Below are positions 37,445-47,768 of a stretch of 64,000 bases of DNA, in pieces. The notes under the pieces are model-generated. The model worked only from the letters and a program-made list of their open reading frames with translations, was not told where the DNA came from and searched no databases. A program made the translations under genes and the position numbers. Positions within the stretch are counted from its first letter, which is position 1. Every line of letters starts with the position of its first letter. The stretch spans positions 1,984,001-2,048,000 of the forward strand of contig NC_048546.1 in NCBI RefSeq assembly GCF_902806685.2. Reading direction: 5' to 3'. The stretch is from Maniola hyperantus (taxonomy: Eukaryota > Arthropoda > Insecta > Lepidoptera > Nymphalidae).

Positions 37445-38537
37445 CCGCAGGCCCCCTTTCTCATGCCTGACGATTCGCTTTCCCAATCCATCAGGGTATC
37501 TTCGGAGGTATCTTCATCGAATAAAAAAAAATGCGTGTTTGTTTTGTACCCGGCAACTAACAAAAATATACTTAGTCGTTAAAACGTTAATTAAAAGTTC
37601 TAGTTTTCGGTAAAACACGTTGCAACAAAAATAGAGTGCCATTTCGTAAGTCACCAATGTGCACTCGGCGTAACGGGGTCACCTCGTACTTTCACCGCGA
37701 CCCCTTTGACACGAGGCTACATCGTTGCGACTTAGCTACAATGCCAATTTTGCGGATTTCTGATGCTGCGACGGAATATGGAATATACATGTATTTTTTT
37801 ATAATTTTAATTCGCTTTTTACATTGTTATAACATAGTAAAAAATATAGATATTGTGTGAAATGCTAATTTTTTTTAAAATAATATTTAAAACATTGCTA
37901 AAATTAGATCTGTTCAAACGCCGCCATATTACGCGGGCTTTGAATGACGTCACGATTCACGTCAGTCATCTGTCACCTGACAGTATTACTATAGAAGAAA
38001 AATTTGAAAACGTGAATCATGACGTCACGGTCGGTTTCGACCAATGGTGATTCGCAAATGTAAATTTCGCTCGCTTATTTTGCACTTTTTAATTAATAAT
38101 AATTTATGCAATTAAAAATGAACTAAATAAAAAAACAATGGTTGCGATTTAATGTAAAAACAGTAAAGATTCGCGGAGGAAAAATCAAGTAAATTTCAAC
38201 CACATGCATATTCCTTATTAGCTAATTTTTGATAATATATTTATGTCTCTATTTACCTACGGGCCCCGTAGGTATATAAAGTAAGCGAAGCCTGGGCGGG
38301 CCAGCTAGTCAATGTATATTTTTTAGACTTGTTCAGGAAGGTTCATTATTTCCGTCCACGAACGATGCCTGATGCCTGTAATTATGGCCGCGAAAATTAC
38401 AAGGAAACTGACTTTTATAGCTTTTCATTTAGCCCCTACCGTTTGCGGTTGGTCTGTATTAATTAATTTAATTATAGACTTATATTGAACGTTTTATGTT
38501 AGGTGTCTTGGTGGTGTTTTGTAAATCTAAATATACA
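37445..38537. other. 1.1 kb with one palindromic patch
   Basis: GACGTCACGATTCACGT (37945) and ACGTGAATCATGACGTCA (38013) are inverted and bound a 85-bp stretch containing CATCTGTCACCTGACAG. Otherwise I see nothing. Frames at 37636-37860 and 37853-38050 are not recognised. Confidence 0.4.
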
Positions 38538-38770
38538 GGGTGTAACCAGAACGCTAGCAAAAACTTAGCGTTATTGTTATACTACCTAAACATAATCCAA
38601 TACCAATAACTATTTGCCACATTTTGTAGTTTCAGTGATTTACTATTTTTCAAACCCGCAATGTATAGCGCGCAAAACTCGGGTCAACCCCCCACCTAAG
38701 ACGTGGCAATGACTCTGAGTGACCTACTTAGGCAATGTTTGTTGACCTCTAGCGTCAGTCAGATGTTTTA
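38538..38770 (+). mobile_element. MITE-N, 5' part
   Basis: ACAGGGTGTAACCAGAACGC, TAGCAAAAACTTAGCG, CATAATCCAATACCAATAAC, CGCAATGTATAGCGCGC, GTTGACCTCTAGCGTCAG. The right TIR is lost at the HEL-B junction. Confidence 0.7.
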
Positions 38771-38832
38771 TCTGTGCGTTGATAAATCAGTCAGTCAGTC
38801 AGCTTTTCCCTTTACATATTATATAGATTATA
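38771..38832 (-). mobile_element. HEL-B, 5'-end fragment
   Basis: CTGTGCGTTGATAAATCAG, (CAGT)n, CTTTTCCCTTTACATATT, ending ATATAGA|T. Confidence 0.65.
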
Positions 38833-38879
38833 ATGATTACAGTGAAAGAGATCTTATGTTTATTTTATTAATTTATAGA

Positions 38880-39160
38880 CTGACACTTGACTACAATCAG
38901 ATTTTTAATTATATCACTTTTTTTTTTGTTAATACAATAAAACTTAAAGCTAGCCTTATCTAATTACTATATAAATCATGACCGCGTGGAATGGTGCCAA
39001 GAATACTGGCTGCATTTCCGCGCTGGACAGCCAGGCTGATCCGTTGCGCAAAAAATGAGCCAGCCCTTCTGTCACCAGTTGAGGCTATTAATCGCGGTGA
39101 AATGTCTCGTAAAATTTTTTTAGCACTAAGACTCCATGGCCCCAGGGTCTCCACGGCAAA
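38880..39160 (-). pseudogene. LINE-F: C-terminal coding end and 3' UTR of a non-LTR retrotransposon
   Basis: The minus-strand frame 39154-38960 encodes METLGPWSLSAKKILRDISP, RLIASTGDRRAGSFFAQRIS, LAVQRGNAASILGTIPRG and a stop. The pattern (V/M)ETLGxWGxxA...TGDxRAGSFxxQRIxxAxQRGNAAS is one I associate with the C-terminus of reverse-transcriptase-encoding LINEs. The 3' UTR includes AAGTTTTATTGTATTAAC and an A-run (T-run at 38920 on plus). This is the best-preserved of three copies; upstream coding sequence is missing. Confidence 0.6.
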
Positions 39161-39534
39161 TTATATCACTTATTGTGCATATTTTTTTAAAATAAATTTA
39201 CTTAACTACTTATAGTTTAACTGTCATATGTACCTAAGTGGGCCCTAAGAATTAAATGAAATATTATATGGTAGGTACTTCAAAGAGAAATACAAATAAT
39301 TTCAATAAATTAACATAATAAGTAAAAATAGGTACAATTGGCGAACATAATAAAATTATCAAATATTTATAGAGGCCTATCAAAGAAGACTGCCCTCGGG
39401 CAATGGAAAAATATTTAATCGTTTTTTTTCTGTACAAAATACCGAAGTAAGAAGTACAAGCAAAGAAAAATTGAAATGTATTTTTTTCTTATAAAAAATA
39501 ATTATCGAAGTATAAGAAATTATTTAAAGCTCAG
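39161..39534. other. No recognised feature
   Basis: AT-rich; nothing recognised. Confidence 0.3.
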
Positions 39535-39885
39535 ATTCATTCAGCGGGCGACAGAGAGCTATGCTTGGAGAATCTCTATTCTCTACATGATCAAACCAGA
39601 AATGAGATCTGTAGGAAAACCAGAGTGACCGACATAAATACGAGTAACTCAACGGGTTGCGAGGCTGAAGTGGCAGTGGCACATAGTCCGAAACCCCGAT
39701 AGACAAGATGCTCTAAATGATAACCTCTACGTGGTTGGAAGACTGGACATTTGGTGGACAGACGACATCAAACGATTCGCAGGCAAATGCTGGATTCAGA
39801 CGGCGCAAAAGAGCGGCGTGAGGAAATCCCTACAAGAGACCTATGTCCAGCAGTAGACGTCTATCGGTTGATAATGATGATAATG
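39535..39885 (+). pseudogene. LINE-Q 3' end, copy 1 (endonuclease/RT-type non-LTR retrotransposon)
   Basis: In shifting frames it encodes ESYAWRISI, RVARLKWQWHIVRN, RLDIWWTDDIKRFAG, CWIQTAQKSG and SLQETYVQQ, then CTATCGGTTGATAATGATG. Insect LINE proteins of the endonuclease-reverse-transcriptase (probably RTE) type end in KLKWQWAGH...RPPTRWTDD...W.QAAQD...YVQQWTSIG. Several indels make it dead. Only the last ~110 codons and the (GAT)n tail remain. Confidence 0.7.
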
Positions 39886-40207
39886 AAGAAGAAATTATTA
39901 AAATAAAGCAAATGCCAAATTTAGGTACTTCCAAACTTTAATCACCCCCCAGCCAATTCTGTAGACAGTTCATTACAATTTCAGGAAAAGAAATTCCACG
40001 CCAAAAAATTTTGTTCCGAAAATCATTAGCACATTTTAGATTTATCTCTGAAGGCCGTTGGAGCAATTTGTTAAAACAAATTTAGTTCCCCGTCCGAGTT
40101 ATCTTAATTAACGTTCAGCGTCCAAGGGATTCGACCGCCGCGCCCTCTGTCACACCGTTACGTAACGGGTTACAAAAAAATGGGTTGCGTACTTATTTTT
40201 AACGAAT
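39886..40207. other. No recognised feature
   Basis: Nothing was recognised. Confidence 0.3.
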
Positions 40208-40412
40208 TAGGGTCCGTTCAGGTAGACCGGCTCGGAGAGCATTTTTCTTCACCTAGACTAGAACCGGTTGGCAGCTGGAGCGCTAAAGAGTACAAATAAA
40301 CAACAGAGCCTATCGGCAGGTCGAAATGGCGGAGATTTAGGCAGGTCAGGCTCCATACTAAACAATTCAAACCCCTTTGCTCTGCTGCACGCCGGTCTAT
40401 CTGAACGAACCT
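40208..40412. mobile_element. TIR MITE with GGTCCGTTCAG ends
   Basis: GGTCCGTTCAGGTAGACCGG on the left and CCGGTCTATCTGAACGAACC on the right are inverted, with GGAGAGCA/TGCTCTGCT-like symmetry next to them. The interior is GC-neutral and non-coding. Target duplication not resolved. Two overlapping short frames are by-products. Confidence 0.6.
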
Positions 40413-40740
40413 CGCTCGTAGACACCCTGTCACGGACGGGACATGTTTGCTTATGAAATGAAATATGAACGTTGTTTTGAATATGATATTAAAATTCTTG
40501 GCACAATTCGGCTGTGTCCAATTTGCAAGGTCAATTTTTGGAAAGCGACATTCCGCTAGTCAACTGAGATTATAAATCATGGGCGGCTGTGGAAACGATA
40601 ATTAATGGGCAACGAATTTGTTTTGAAGGAAAACTTGCAGAGCCATAATGATAGTAATTTTTTTTAGCAGAGTCGTCACTGTAGGTCACATAGAATTCAA
40701 CCTCGAGTATATACAAGGTTACCTATGCATGAAAACAAAT
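40413..40740. other. No recognised feature
   Basis: Nothing was recognised. Confidence 0.3.
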
Positions 40741-40925
40741 TCGTAAAATGTTGGCGGGAGACAGGGGAGAATGCTTTGTTGTGATTGGTGGACTCAAAAG
40801 TCACGTAATCAAGACAATGTGCGGAATGAAGGACCCGAACGGATGTGGGCTGACTTTTATGCTAAGCAACTGCCTAAGTTTGGCGATAGGCGCGTAGGCG
40901 TCTATAGATGGGGGTCTGTGCTGTA
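40741..40925 (+). repeat. REP-S, dispersed repeat, copy 1
   Basis: AATGTGCGGAATGAAGGACC, GGGCTGACTTTTATGCTAAG, CAACTGCCTAAGTTTGGCG and GGCGTCTATAGATGGGGG have an inverted counterpart at 46010-46130. Class unknown. Confidence 0.65.
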
Positions 40926-41094
40926 AGTTTATGCTGCCAGACTACATAATACTATCGGGGTTGGAGACTGGAAGAAATCAATAAACAAAGGTCCTAAATA
41001 CTTAGAAATTGAAGTCTTAAAAGTCAGTTAAGTATTTTTGCCTATTCAATTAAATTGTGCAACTTAATTAGGTAAGTATCAATCCAATCCAATC
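40926..41094. other. No recognised feature
   Basis: A (CAATC)n-like AATCCAATCCAATCC at 41080 adjoins the next LINE end. Confidence 0.3.
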
Positions 41095-41455
41095 CATCAG
41101 CCTGTTTGCGTCCACTGCTGGACATAAGCCTTTCCAAGAGCACGCCACCAAACTCGGTACTGAGCCTTCCTCATCCACCCGCTCCCCACCACCTTCTTCA
41201 GGTCATCGGTCCAGCGGGCTGGAGGTCGTCCCACACTGCGCTTACCGGTACGCGGTCTCCACTCCAGAACACTTCTGCCCCATCGGCCGTCGATTCTGCG
41301 ACAGACATGACCTGCCCATTGCCACTTCAGCGCGCTAATCCTTTGCTATGTCGGTCACTTTTGTTCTTCTGCGAATTTCCTCGTTCCGGATTTTATCCCT
41401 GAGAGTGATACCCAACATAGCTCGCTCCATAGCGCGCTGAGCGACTTTTAGTTGG
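41095..41455 (-). pseudogene. LINE-Q 3' end, best-preserved copy
   Basis: The minus strand encodes QLKVAQRAMERAMLGITLRD and KIRNEEIRRRTKVTDIAK, then after a frameshift near 41338-41343 ISALKWQWAGHVCRRIDGRW, GRSVLEWRPRTGKRSVGRPP, ARWTDDLKKVVGSGWMRKAQ and ALGKAYVQQWTQTG with a stop at about 41098. It represents about 120 C-terminal residues of the endonuclease-RT polyprotein, after the polymerase domain. One frameshift is the only lesion seen. The upstream ORF is absent. Confidence 0.75.
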
Positions 41456-41764
41456 TAAGTATATTAAAGAGTAATTCAATCTTAATAAAGGATGTATCTC
41501 AGTATTCTATTCCAGATTTTGACATTTACTCACTTACTAGACTTTTGACTTTACTGAAACCCAATAGGTTTTTACTGCGCTAGATTACTTGTACAGTGTA
41601 ACAGGAGGACTGGAAAGAATACGGCTGATCTTTTTCTTAAATATCTCTTTTGGGAGTTTTGTACAAGTCCAACATAGTTCAACGTGTTCTACATCACCCA
41701 TGTGTATTATAATATACATAGGTAATAGCTGATGCCCACGACTTTTTTCGTGTGAATTAGGTTT
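41456..41764. other. No recognised feature except a REP-J end
   Basis: TAGCTGATGCCCACGACTTT at 41727 is the 3' end of a REP-J (minus strand) cut short. The rest is unrecognised. Confidence 0.35.
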
Positions 41765-41915
41765 TCAAAAGTAGGTACCTTTCATGATTTTAGGTCAACG
41801 GGAAGTATCCAATAGCTTTGGACTCCATTGACGGGCTTGACAGACAGACAGATATACAGCGAAGTGATCATATTATAAAAGTTCCTTTTTTCTCCCAACC
41901 CTGGAACCCAAAAAA
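41765..41915 (-). mobile_element. REP-A, 5' fragment
   Basis: CATGATTTTAGGTCAACGGG, AGTATCCAATAGC, (AGAC)n, GCGAAGTGATCATATTATA and GTTCC. Diverged. Confidence 0.6.
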
Positions 41916-42324
41916 TGTTTGAAAAATACCATAACAATTAAATCAGTAAAAAATAAAATCCATTAGCGTTTCACCACTTCACTGAACGAATTTATCCCAT
42001 ATGACAAAACTATCCCAAATACTAAAAGTGTAGTTGGGATACTTAGCTTTGTGCATAGGGGTAGTTCGCATATGACCGAGTGAACGAGTGTGCAAGTGCG
42101 ACGGGCGATTTCTCGTACTGGTTAAGAAATCGTGTTAGATAATAACATTTTGTGTTTACATAATAATATTATATTAACATCATGGTACGACTGTGGTACA
42201 ACGACGCCGCGCGCCGTGTACCGAAATCGAACAGGGGACGTAAAGGTCGTCTCGTAGCGTACTCCTAATATGATCTAAGCGTTTAGAAAATAGGACTGAC
42301 TATGGCTGTACCTATATGTTTTCT
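41916..42324. other. No recognised feature
   Basis: A GC-rich patch (GACGCCGCGCGCCGTGTACC near 42205) is unexplained. Confidence 0.3.
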
Positions 42325-42492
42325 AAAAAACTGACTAGTGCGAGCTGGACTCGCACACGAATGGTTCCCGTACCATCGTATAAATTATTATTTTTTTAAT
42401 TTTCATGGCGGCTATTTTGTTTTTTAAAATACGACTGTAGTACGGAACCCTCGGTGCGCGAGTCTGACTCGTACTTGGCCGGTTTTTTTTAA
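42325..42492. mobile_element. Inverted pair of REP-A/REP-K 3' ends
   Basis: CTAGTGCGAGCTGGACTCGC, then GGTTCCCGTACC (minus) and GTACGGAACCCTCGGTGCG, CGAGTCTGACTCGTACTTGG (plus) face each other 60 bases apart around TTTTCATGGCGGC, a REP-K word. A rearranged or heavily deleted copy. Confidence 0.55.
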
Positions 42493-42762
42493 TATGGGGC
42501 CTGGGGCGAAATCGCACACTTATTCTTGTCACGAAATAATAAAAACGCACCTCCGACGCCTGTCCGTACATAAATATGAAACATAAAGACTATCCAAATC
42601 GATTAAAAAGCCATAAAGACAGGAAAATCTCGTAAATGGTGACTTTTGGAAACCATAAATATGGCATTATCACAAAGGTGCTACTGGACAGCGGCGGTCG
42701 TAATACGCGTGAGCCGATTATGATAATCCTTCTGATATATTACGCTTTTACCAATAAAATGT
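42493..42762. other. No recognised feature
   Basis: Nothing was recognised. Confidence 0.3.
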
Positions 42763-43135
42763 GTTTAATAATAAGCCTCGATAATGTGACATCATGAGCT
42801 TAACTCGGACGTTTAGTGCAATAGTGACCTAACTCGAATTTAATTCAAAACGGAGTTAATTATGCACTTCACCATCACCATCTAAGCCCATTGCCGTTCC
42901 ACAACTAAGCGTGCGTTTCCTCTCGAAATGAGACGAGTTTAGACTTCACCACGCTGGCCAAGTGCGGATCGGCAGACTTCACACTCCTTTGAGAACATTA
43001 TAAAGATCTCACAGGCACGCAGATTGCAGGTTTCCTCGCGATGTTTTCCTTCACCGTCAAAGCAAGTGATATATTTTAATTGCTACGATTACCCACAAGG
43101 CTATCATGGCTCTATATTTCAATAAAATGTAATTA
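42763..43135 (-). repeat. Triplicated unit, copy 1, with SINE-M
   Basis: The unit opens AATAATAAGCCTCGATAATG, TGACATCATGAGCTTAACTC, GTGACCTAACTCGAATTTAA and continues into a minus-strand SINE-M (42870-43110; ACCACGCTGGCCAAGTGCGG, GATGTTTTCCTTCACCGTC). The head is eroded (TACCCACAAGGCTATCATGG). Confidence 0.75.
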
Positions 43136-43530
43136 ATAATAAGCCTCGATAATGTGACATCATGAGCTTAACTCGGACGGTTATTGCAAAAGTGACCTAA
43201 CTCGAATTTAACATGCGCAGTGCGTTTATGCACTTCACCATCTAAGCGCGGGTTTCTTCTCAGAATGAAAAGGGTTTAGGCTTCACTTAGCTGGTCAAAT
43301 GCGGATCAGCAGACTTCACACACCTTTTACAACATTATGGAAAACTCACAAGCATGCAAGTTTGGCACGATGTTTCCTTCATCGCTAAAGCATTGTGATA
43401 CTTAATTGCTAAAACGAACATAACTACGAAAAGTTAGAGGTGCGTATCCCCGACCTCCCAAATAGGAGGCGGACGCCTTAATCACTAAGCTATCGGGACT
43501 CTGTATATCAATAAAAATTTTCAATCAATA
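43136..43530 (-). repeat. Triplicated unit, copy 2, with SINE-M incl. tRNA-like head
   Basis: It has the same opening, then SINE-M with GTATCCCCGACCTCCCAAAT, AGGAGGCGGACGCC and CACTAAGCTATCGGGACTC, which is the complement of a tRNA-like head. The spacing from copy 1 is 368 bases. Confidence 0.75.
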
Positions 43531-43559
43531 CTTATAATAAAACTGTAACAGGTCAAATT

Positions 43560-43667
43560 CTGTACATTGAAGATATTTTGAAAATTTTTTTTCGAGGGCA
43601 CTCTATAATCGATACTGAACACAAAACTGTAATTTTTTTCATTTTTGTCTGTCTGTCTGTCTGTCTA

Positions 43668-43700
<33 letters not shown>

Positions 43701-43900
43701 ATCACGGCCGCGCATCACGCTGAAACTACTGAATGGATTCCAATGAAACTTGGTACGATTTGAGGTCATACTATGAGGAAGAATATAGGATACTTTTTAT
43801 CCCGAAATTCAGCATGGTTCCCGTAGGAGAGGAGATGAAAGTTAAAATGTATACTGAGTTGTAATTCATTAACGCGTAGTCCGATTTCATTCATTCTTTT
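43560..43900 (+). mobile_element. REP-J-related element with long (GTCT)n
   Basis: (GTCT)n at 43648-43700, then CACGGCCGCGCATCACGC, AACTACTGAATGGATTCC, GGTACGATTTGAGGTC, TACTTTTTATCCCGAAATTC, GTAGGAGAGGAGATGAAAG. The design is that of REP-J but the wording differs, so it is a separate family. Confidence 0.5.
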
Positions 43901-43939
43901 TTTGTTAGAAAGGGGATATTTTAAAAATTGTTCCGTAAA

Positions 43940-44456
43940 TATTTCAAGGTAATCGGTTTTTAACCGACTGTCAAAAAGGAGGTGGTTCTTTTTTCTACAT
44001 CGATTTTTTCGAGGTTTCTGGACCGATTTGCAATTTTTTTTTTTAAATCAACAAAAAAAGTTTTCGTGGTGGTCACATAAAAAATTCTGGATTCAACTCC
44101 TTAATCCTGATGCTGCAGGGTTACTGCCCGCCTGAGTTATCAAGATTCAGGAAGTGTTCATAGTGAATTCATATTGTAGGTACCAAGCAACGACTTTATT
44201 CTCAGACTTCAAGTCTCAACTCCTCAACCCTGATGATGTAGGGTACAGCACTCCTAAACTATAAAATTTCAGGAACTGCGGATGATGCAAAACTATTTTA
44301 GGTACCAAGCATAGGCTACATCATTGAACTTCGGATCCTAACTCCTCAATCCTGATGCTGCAAAGTACTGAAGTCCTAAATCGTGGGGATTTAAAAAAAT
44401 AATAAAAAATTTGAATCGACTGTTGGGCGGAACGAAGTTCGCAGGGTCAGCTAGTT
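43940..44456. mobile_element. REP-I-related repeat
   Basis: TTTTTAACCGACTGTCAAAA and GGAGGTGGTTCTTTTTTC resemble REP-I ends. Inside, CAACTCCTTAATCCTGATGC, CAACTCCTCAACCCTGATG and TAACTCCTCAATCCTGATGC form three direct repeats about 120 bases apart. It ends GGAACGAAGTTCGCAGGGTC then AGCTAGT, the same CTAG|T end as HEL-B and REP-J. Confidence 0.55.
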
Positions 44457-44726
44457 TAATAATAAGCCTCGATGTGACATCATGAGCTTAACTCGGACGG
44501 TTAGTGCAAAAGTGACCTAACTCAAATTTAACATGCACAGTGCATTTATGTACTTCAACATCTAAGCACGGGTTTCTTCTCAGAATGAAAATTATTTAGG
44601 CTTCACCACGCTGGCTAAGTGCGGATTGGCAGACTTCACACACCTTTGAGAACATTATAAAGATCTCATATGCATGCAGGTTTCCTCGCGAGCTTTTCCT
44701 TCACCGTTAAAGCAAAATTGACATGA
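44457..44726 (-). repeat. Triplicated unit, copy 3, with truncated SINE-M
   Basis: AATAATAAGCCTCGATGTGAC to ACTCAAATTTAACATGCACAG, then SINE-M ending at CACCGTTAAAGC. It lies after the REP-J/REP-I-like insertions that split it from copies 1 and 2. Confidence 0.75.
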
Positions 44727-45161
44727 GAAGACATGCAGTCGATCCATTGCTCCGTTGGGTCGTAATTGGCGGACAAAACAACAGACAAACACACTTTCGC
44801 ATTTATAATATGGGTTGGGATAGATAAACCTAAGAATTTTACACACAGGATATTCTTTTACCAAAATCCTCAGTACAATCACATTGAAATCCATTTAGAT
44901 GCTAATATAAGAGAACACGGCCCCTGAGTGGTCGTTAGGCAATTCGGTACGTGACTTCCCAGCTTCGATTCCCGCTCGAAACACTTGTTATCTGGAGTGC
45001 TTTCGAGTGGCAGCTCTACGTGTGGCAGAAGTTTTGGTATTGAACTGTTTTCGGATTGCATAGGAATTGTGTAATCTTGCACGTAGGTAAGAACTCTTGA
45101 GAGTATGAGACTGCTTATTTAGAGAATGTTAATTAATTTTTGCGTTAAGTTGTTTTTATTA
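44727..45161. other. REP-J scrap, then unrecognised sequence
   Basis: GATCCATTGCTCCGTTGGG, then AACACACTTTCGCATTTATA (44741-44812) is a minus-strand REP-J 5' end. Two short minus-strand frames at 44655-45082 have no motif. Confidence 0.4.
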
Positions 45162-45387
45162 TCCTTCCATTGACTGAATGACTGACTGACTGACTGACTG
45201 ATTGATCTATCAACGCACAGCTCAAACTACTGGACGGATCAGGCTGAAATTTGACATGCAGATAGCTATTATGACGTAGGCGTCATAGAAAAGGGAAAGG
45301 ATTTTTGAAATTTCAACCCCTAAGAGGGTAAAATAGGGGTTTGAAATTTGTGTAGTCCACGCGGACGAAGTCGCGAGCATAAGCTAG
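45162..45387 (+). mobile_element. HEL-B copy
   Basis: A|TCCTTCCATTGACTG, (GACT)n, CAACGCACAGCTCAAACTAC, TATGACGTAGGCGTCATAG, GCGGACGAAGTCGCGAGC, ATAAGCTAG|T. Confidence 0.8.
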
Positions 45388-45394
45388 TCATATT

Positions 45395-45662
45395 ATCAAC
45401 AGATTTTTAACTGATTTTGATGAAATTTGGTACAGAGTTAGCTTGCGTACCGGAAATTGACATAGACAACTTTTTATCCTGGAAAAGCAAACAGTTCTAC
45501 GGGATTTTTAAAAACCTAAATCCACGCGGATGAAGTCGCGGGATATAAGCTAACTCTGTATCAAATTTCATCCAAATCGGTTAAACCATTGGGCCGTGAA
45601 AAGCTAATCAGACAGACAGACAGACAGACAGACACACTTTTCCATTTATAATATTAGTATGG
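45395..45662 (-). mobile_element. REP-J pair, mixed orientation
   Basis: Left, plus-strand wording: ATTTTTAACTGATTTTGATG, GAAATTTGGTACAGAG, CGGGATTTTTAAAAACC, GCGGATGAAGTCGCGGG, then ATAAGCTAAC. It runs on into minus-strand wording CATCCAAATCGGTTAAACC, GGCCGTGAAAAGCTAATC, (CAGA)n, ATTTATAATATTAGTATGGA. Two partial copies abut head to tail. Confidence 0.6.
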
Positions 45663-46009
45663 AAGTATGGATATTCGTAGGTATGGCCTATGGGTTTGGT
45701 AGGTATGGTAATGGATTTTCATAACCTATACGAATACAGGGCGGGAAAGCTAGTAATCAATAAACTTTCGACTACTAATGGTTTTTATTTCTTCATAGGT
45801 CGAGGTTGGTATACCATTGATATATTTCTTAATGACAAAGTTGCATGGAAGCTATCGCCCGAATCTACTAGATGATTTGTTACATTGAAAAGCTATTACG
45901 TCATGTTGCCTTTTGAAAAAAATACTACTGAGCTTAACTTGCCAGCTCTTTTCCATACAATCTGTTTTCCGAAATTGGTGGAGTCTCGAAATATCATTAT
46001 TATTAGTCA
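45663..46009. other. No recognised feature
   Basis: Frames at 45690-45875 (+) and 45852-46247 (-, 131 codons, the second longest open frame) show no domain. The minus frame runs through REP-S and is probably accidental. Confidence 0.35.
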
Positions 46010-46135
46010 CAGACCACCACTTATAGACGCCTAATAGCCGGACACCCCCTATCGCCAAGCTTAGGCAGTTGCTTAGCATAAAAGTCGACCCACGCCGGTT
46101 CGGTGCGCTCCTTCCGCACATTTTGTTGTCATGCA
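46010..46135 (-). repeat. REP-S, copy 2
   Basis: GACCACCACTTATAGACGCC, CCCCCTATCGCCAAGCTTAG, GCAGTTGCTTAGCATAAAAG, CCACGCCGGTTCGGTGCGC are the inverted counterpart of 40795-40925. Confidence 0.65.
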
Positions 46136-46262
46136 AAACCTTGTAGATGCGTACTCTTGAAGTTGAATTCTCTGTGTTATTAGTAGGTACTAGGTAGGTA
46201 CTTATAAATTTGGCCAATATGACAAAATATTGAATTTTCGCGACCAAGATTTGAGAAGATGA

Positions 46263-46365
46263 AGAGAATAGAACAGAATAGAATAGAATATATTTTTATT
46301 CAAGTAAACTTTCAAGTGCTTTTGAATCGTCAAATAAATAATAATTTAATTTGCCAGAAGAGACA
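46263..46365 (-). mobile_element. LINE tail (GAATA)n type
   Basis: (AGAAT)n, then TATTTTTATTCAAGTAAAC, GTGCTTTTGAATCGTC. Same family as 28558. Confidence 0.6.
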
Positions 46366-46391
46366 AGAGAATTGATAAAAAAACATCATCA

Positions 46392-46552
46392 TCTTAAGTC
46401 TCACTCTCAACCCAACGCCGGCCCACTACTGAGCACGGCTATCCTTTCAAAATCAGGATTTAGACCATAGTGCACCACGCTGGCCAAGTGTGGATTTGTA
46501 CAGTTCACAAACGTTTAAGAAAATTATGAAGAACTCTCAGGCATTTGATTAA
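46392..46552 (-). mobile_element. SINE-M, 3' half
   Basis: CATCATCATC tail, TCAACCCAACGCCGGCCC, CCACGCTGGCCAAGTGTGG, GAAGAACTCTCAGGCAT. No tRNA head. Confidence 0.75.
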
Positions 46553-46621
46553 AAAAAATTTTTTTGATTATATCTTTGTTTCAAGTACGTCTCGAGGTTG
46601 TGCAACTTGTTAACACAAGGT

Positions 46622-46961
46622 AGATGTGTAGAGAGAGCTATGCTTGGAGTTTCTCTACGTGATCAAATCGGAAATGAGGAGATCCGTAGGAGAACCAGAG
46701 TAGCCGACATAGCTCTACTGGTTGCGAAGTTGAAGTGGCAATGGGCATGGTACCTACATAGTTCGAAAAACCGATAGACGAGGTCCCAAGATGCTAGATT
46801 GGCGACCTCGCACCAGAAAGCGCAGCGTTGAAAGACACCGCCCTATAGGTGGATAGACGACAATAAACAGTCGCAAAGAGCCGCTGGATTCAGGCGGCCC
46901 AAGTCTGTGGCGTGTGGAAGTCCCTACAAGAGTCCTATATCCAGCAGTAGACGTCTATCAG

Positions 46962-46990
<29 letters not shown>
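46622..46990 (+). pseudogene. LINE-Q 3' end, copy 3
   Basis: ERAMLGVSLRDQI, EEIRRRTRVADIALLVAKLK, WRPRTRKRSVERPPYRWIDD and QSQRAA-type frames in sequence with frameshifts, then CTATCAGTTGATGATG with nine GAT units, the longest such tail here. A dead copy of the element at 41095. Confidence 0.7.
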
Positions 46991-46993
<3 letters not shown>

Positions 46994-47044
46994 TGCTGAG
47001 ATATCTACAGTGATAAAAACAAAAGAAGGTATTGTAGATACATA

Positions 47045-47195
47045 AATACCTCAATAGCTCAACGGTTAGAGGAGCGGACTGAAATCCGAAAGGTCGCCGG
47101 TTCAAACCCCACCCGTTGCACTATTGTCGTACCTTCTCCTAGCATAAGCTTAACGCTTAGTTGGAGGGGAAAGGCGAATATTAGTCATCATTGTC
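47045..47195 (+). mobile_element. SINE-F copy
   Basis: CCTCAATAGCTCAACGGTTAG, AGCGGACTGAAATCCGAAAGG (the anticodon arm pairs well), box B GGTTCAAACCCC, ACCTTCTCCTAGCATAAGC. Short A-rich end. Confidence 0.85.
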
Positions 47196-47477
47196 TGATA
47201 TATTCTTTAAAAAAAAGAACTAGCGAAGCTTATCACTAAAGGTTTCAGTGCAAATTAATTAATTACATTCCAAAGTTCATAAAGTAATTTATTTTATGAA
47301 TGCAAAACTGTACACATACAAATACCTTATAAAGGATTAGTTTAAATCGCTTTCAAGCTATTAAAAAATTGAAAATTTCCTCAAAAGCTTTTAGTGTAAA
47401 ATAACATTTCATATCCAAAAGAGCTCCCTTTAATAAACATGTCACACTCTCAAGGATCATAAATATCAAACAAAAAA
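47196..47477. other. No recognised feature
   Basis: AT-rich; nothing recognised. Confidence 0.3.
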
Positions 47478-47768
47478 AGTGCGAGTTGAACTGGCACACG
47501 AAGGGTTCCGTACCATTTACATTTACAAGATTTATCCAACACTACCTTTTATTTAATTTTCGTGGCGGCCGTTTTGAAATTTTTATTCCCTATTTGTTAT
47601 TATAGCGGCAATAGAAATACACACCCTGTGAAAATTTTAACTCTCTACCTATTACAGTTTATGTGATACAAACAGCTGACGGACAGATAGTCGGATGGAC
47701 GGATGGACAGCGGAGGGTTTGTAGTAAGGTCCCGTCGGCACTCTTCGGGTACGGAACCCTAAAAATTA
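47478..47768 (-). mobile_element. REP-K, full-length
   Basis: On the minus strand: AGGGTTCCGTACCCGAAGAG, TGCCGACGGGACCTTACTAC, (GTCC)n, TTAAAATTTTCACAGGGTG, GCCGCTATAATAACAAATAG, GGTACGGAACCCTTCGTGTG, CAGTTCAACTCGCACTTTT. Confidence 0.75.

Noticed and set aside
40268..40456. Overlapping opposite-strand short ORFs as a sense/antisense gene pair
   Set aside because: They mirror the inverted ends of a MITE.
45852..46247. 131-codon minus-strand frame as a gene
   Set aside because: It crosses REP-S, whose other copy at 40741 does not keep the frame, and shows no domain.
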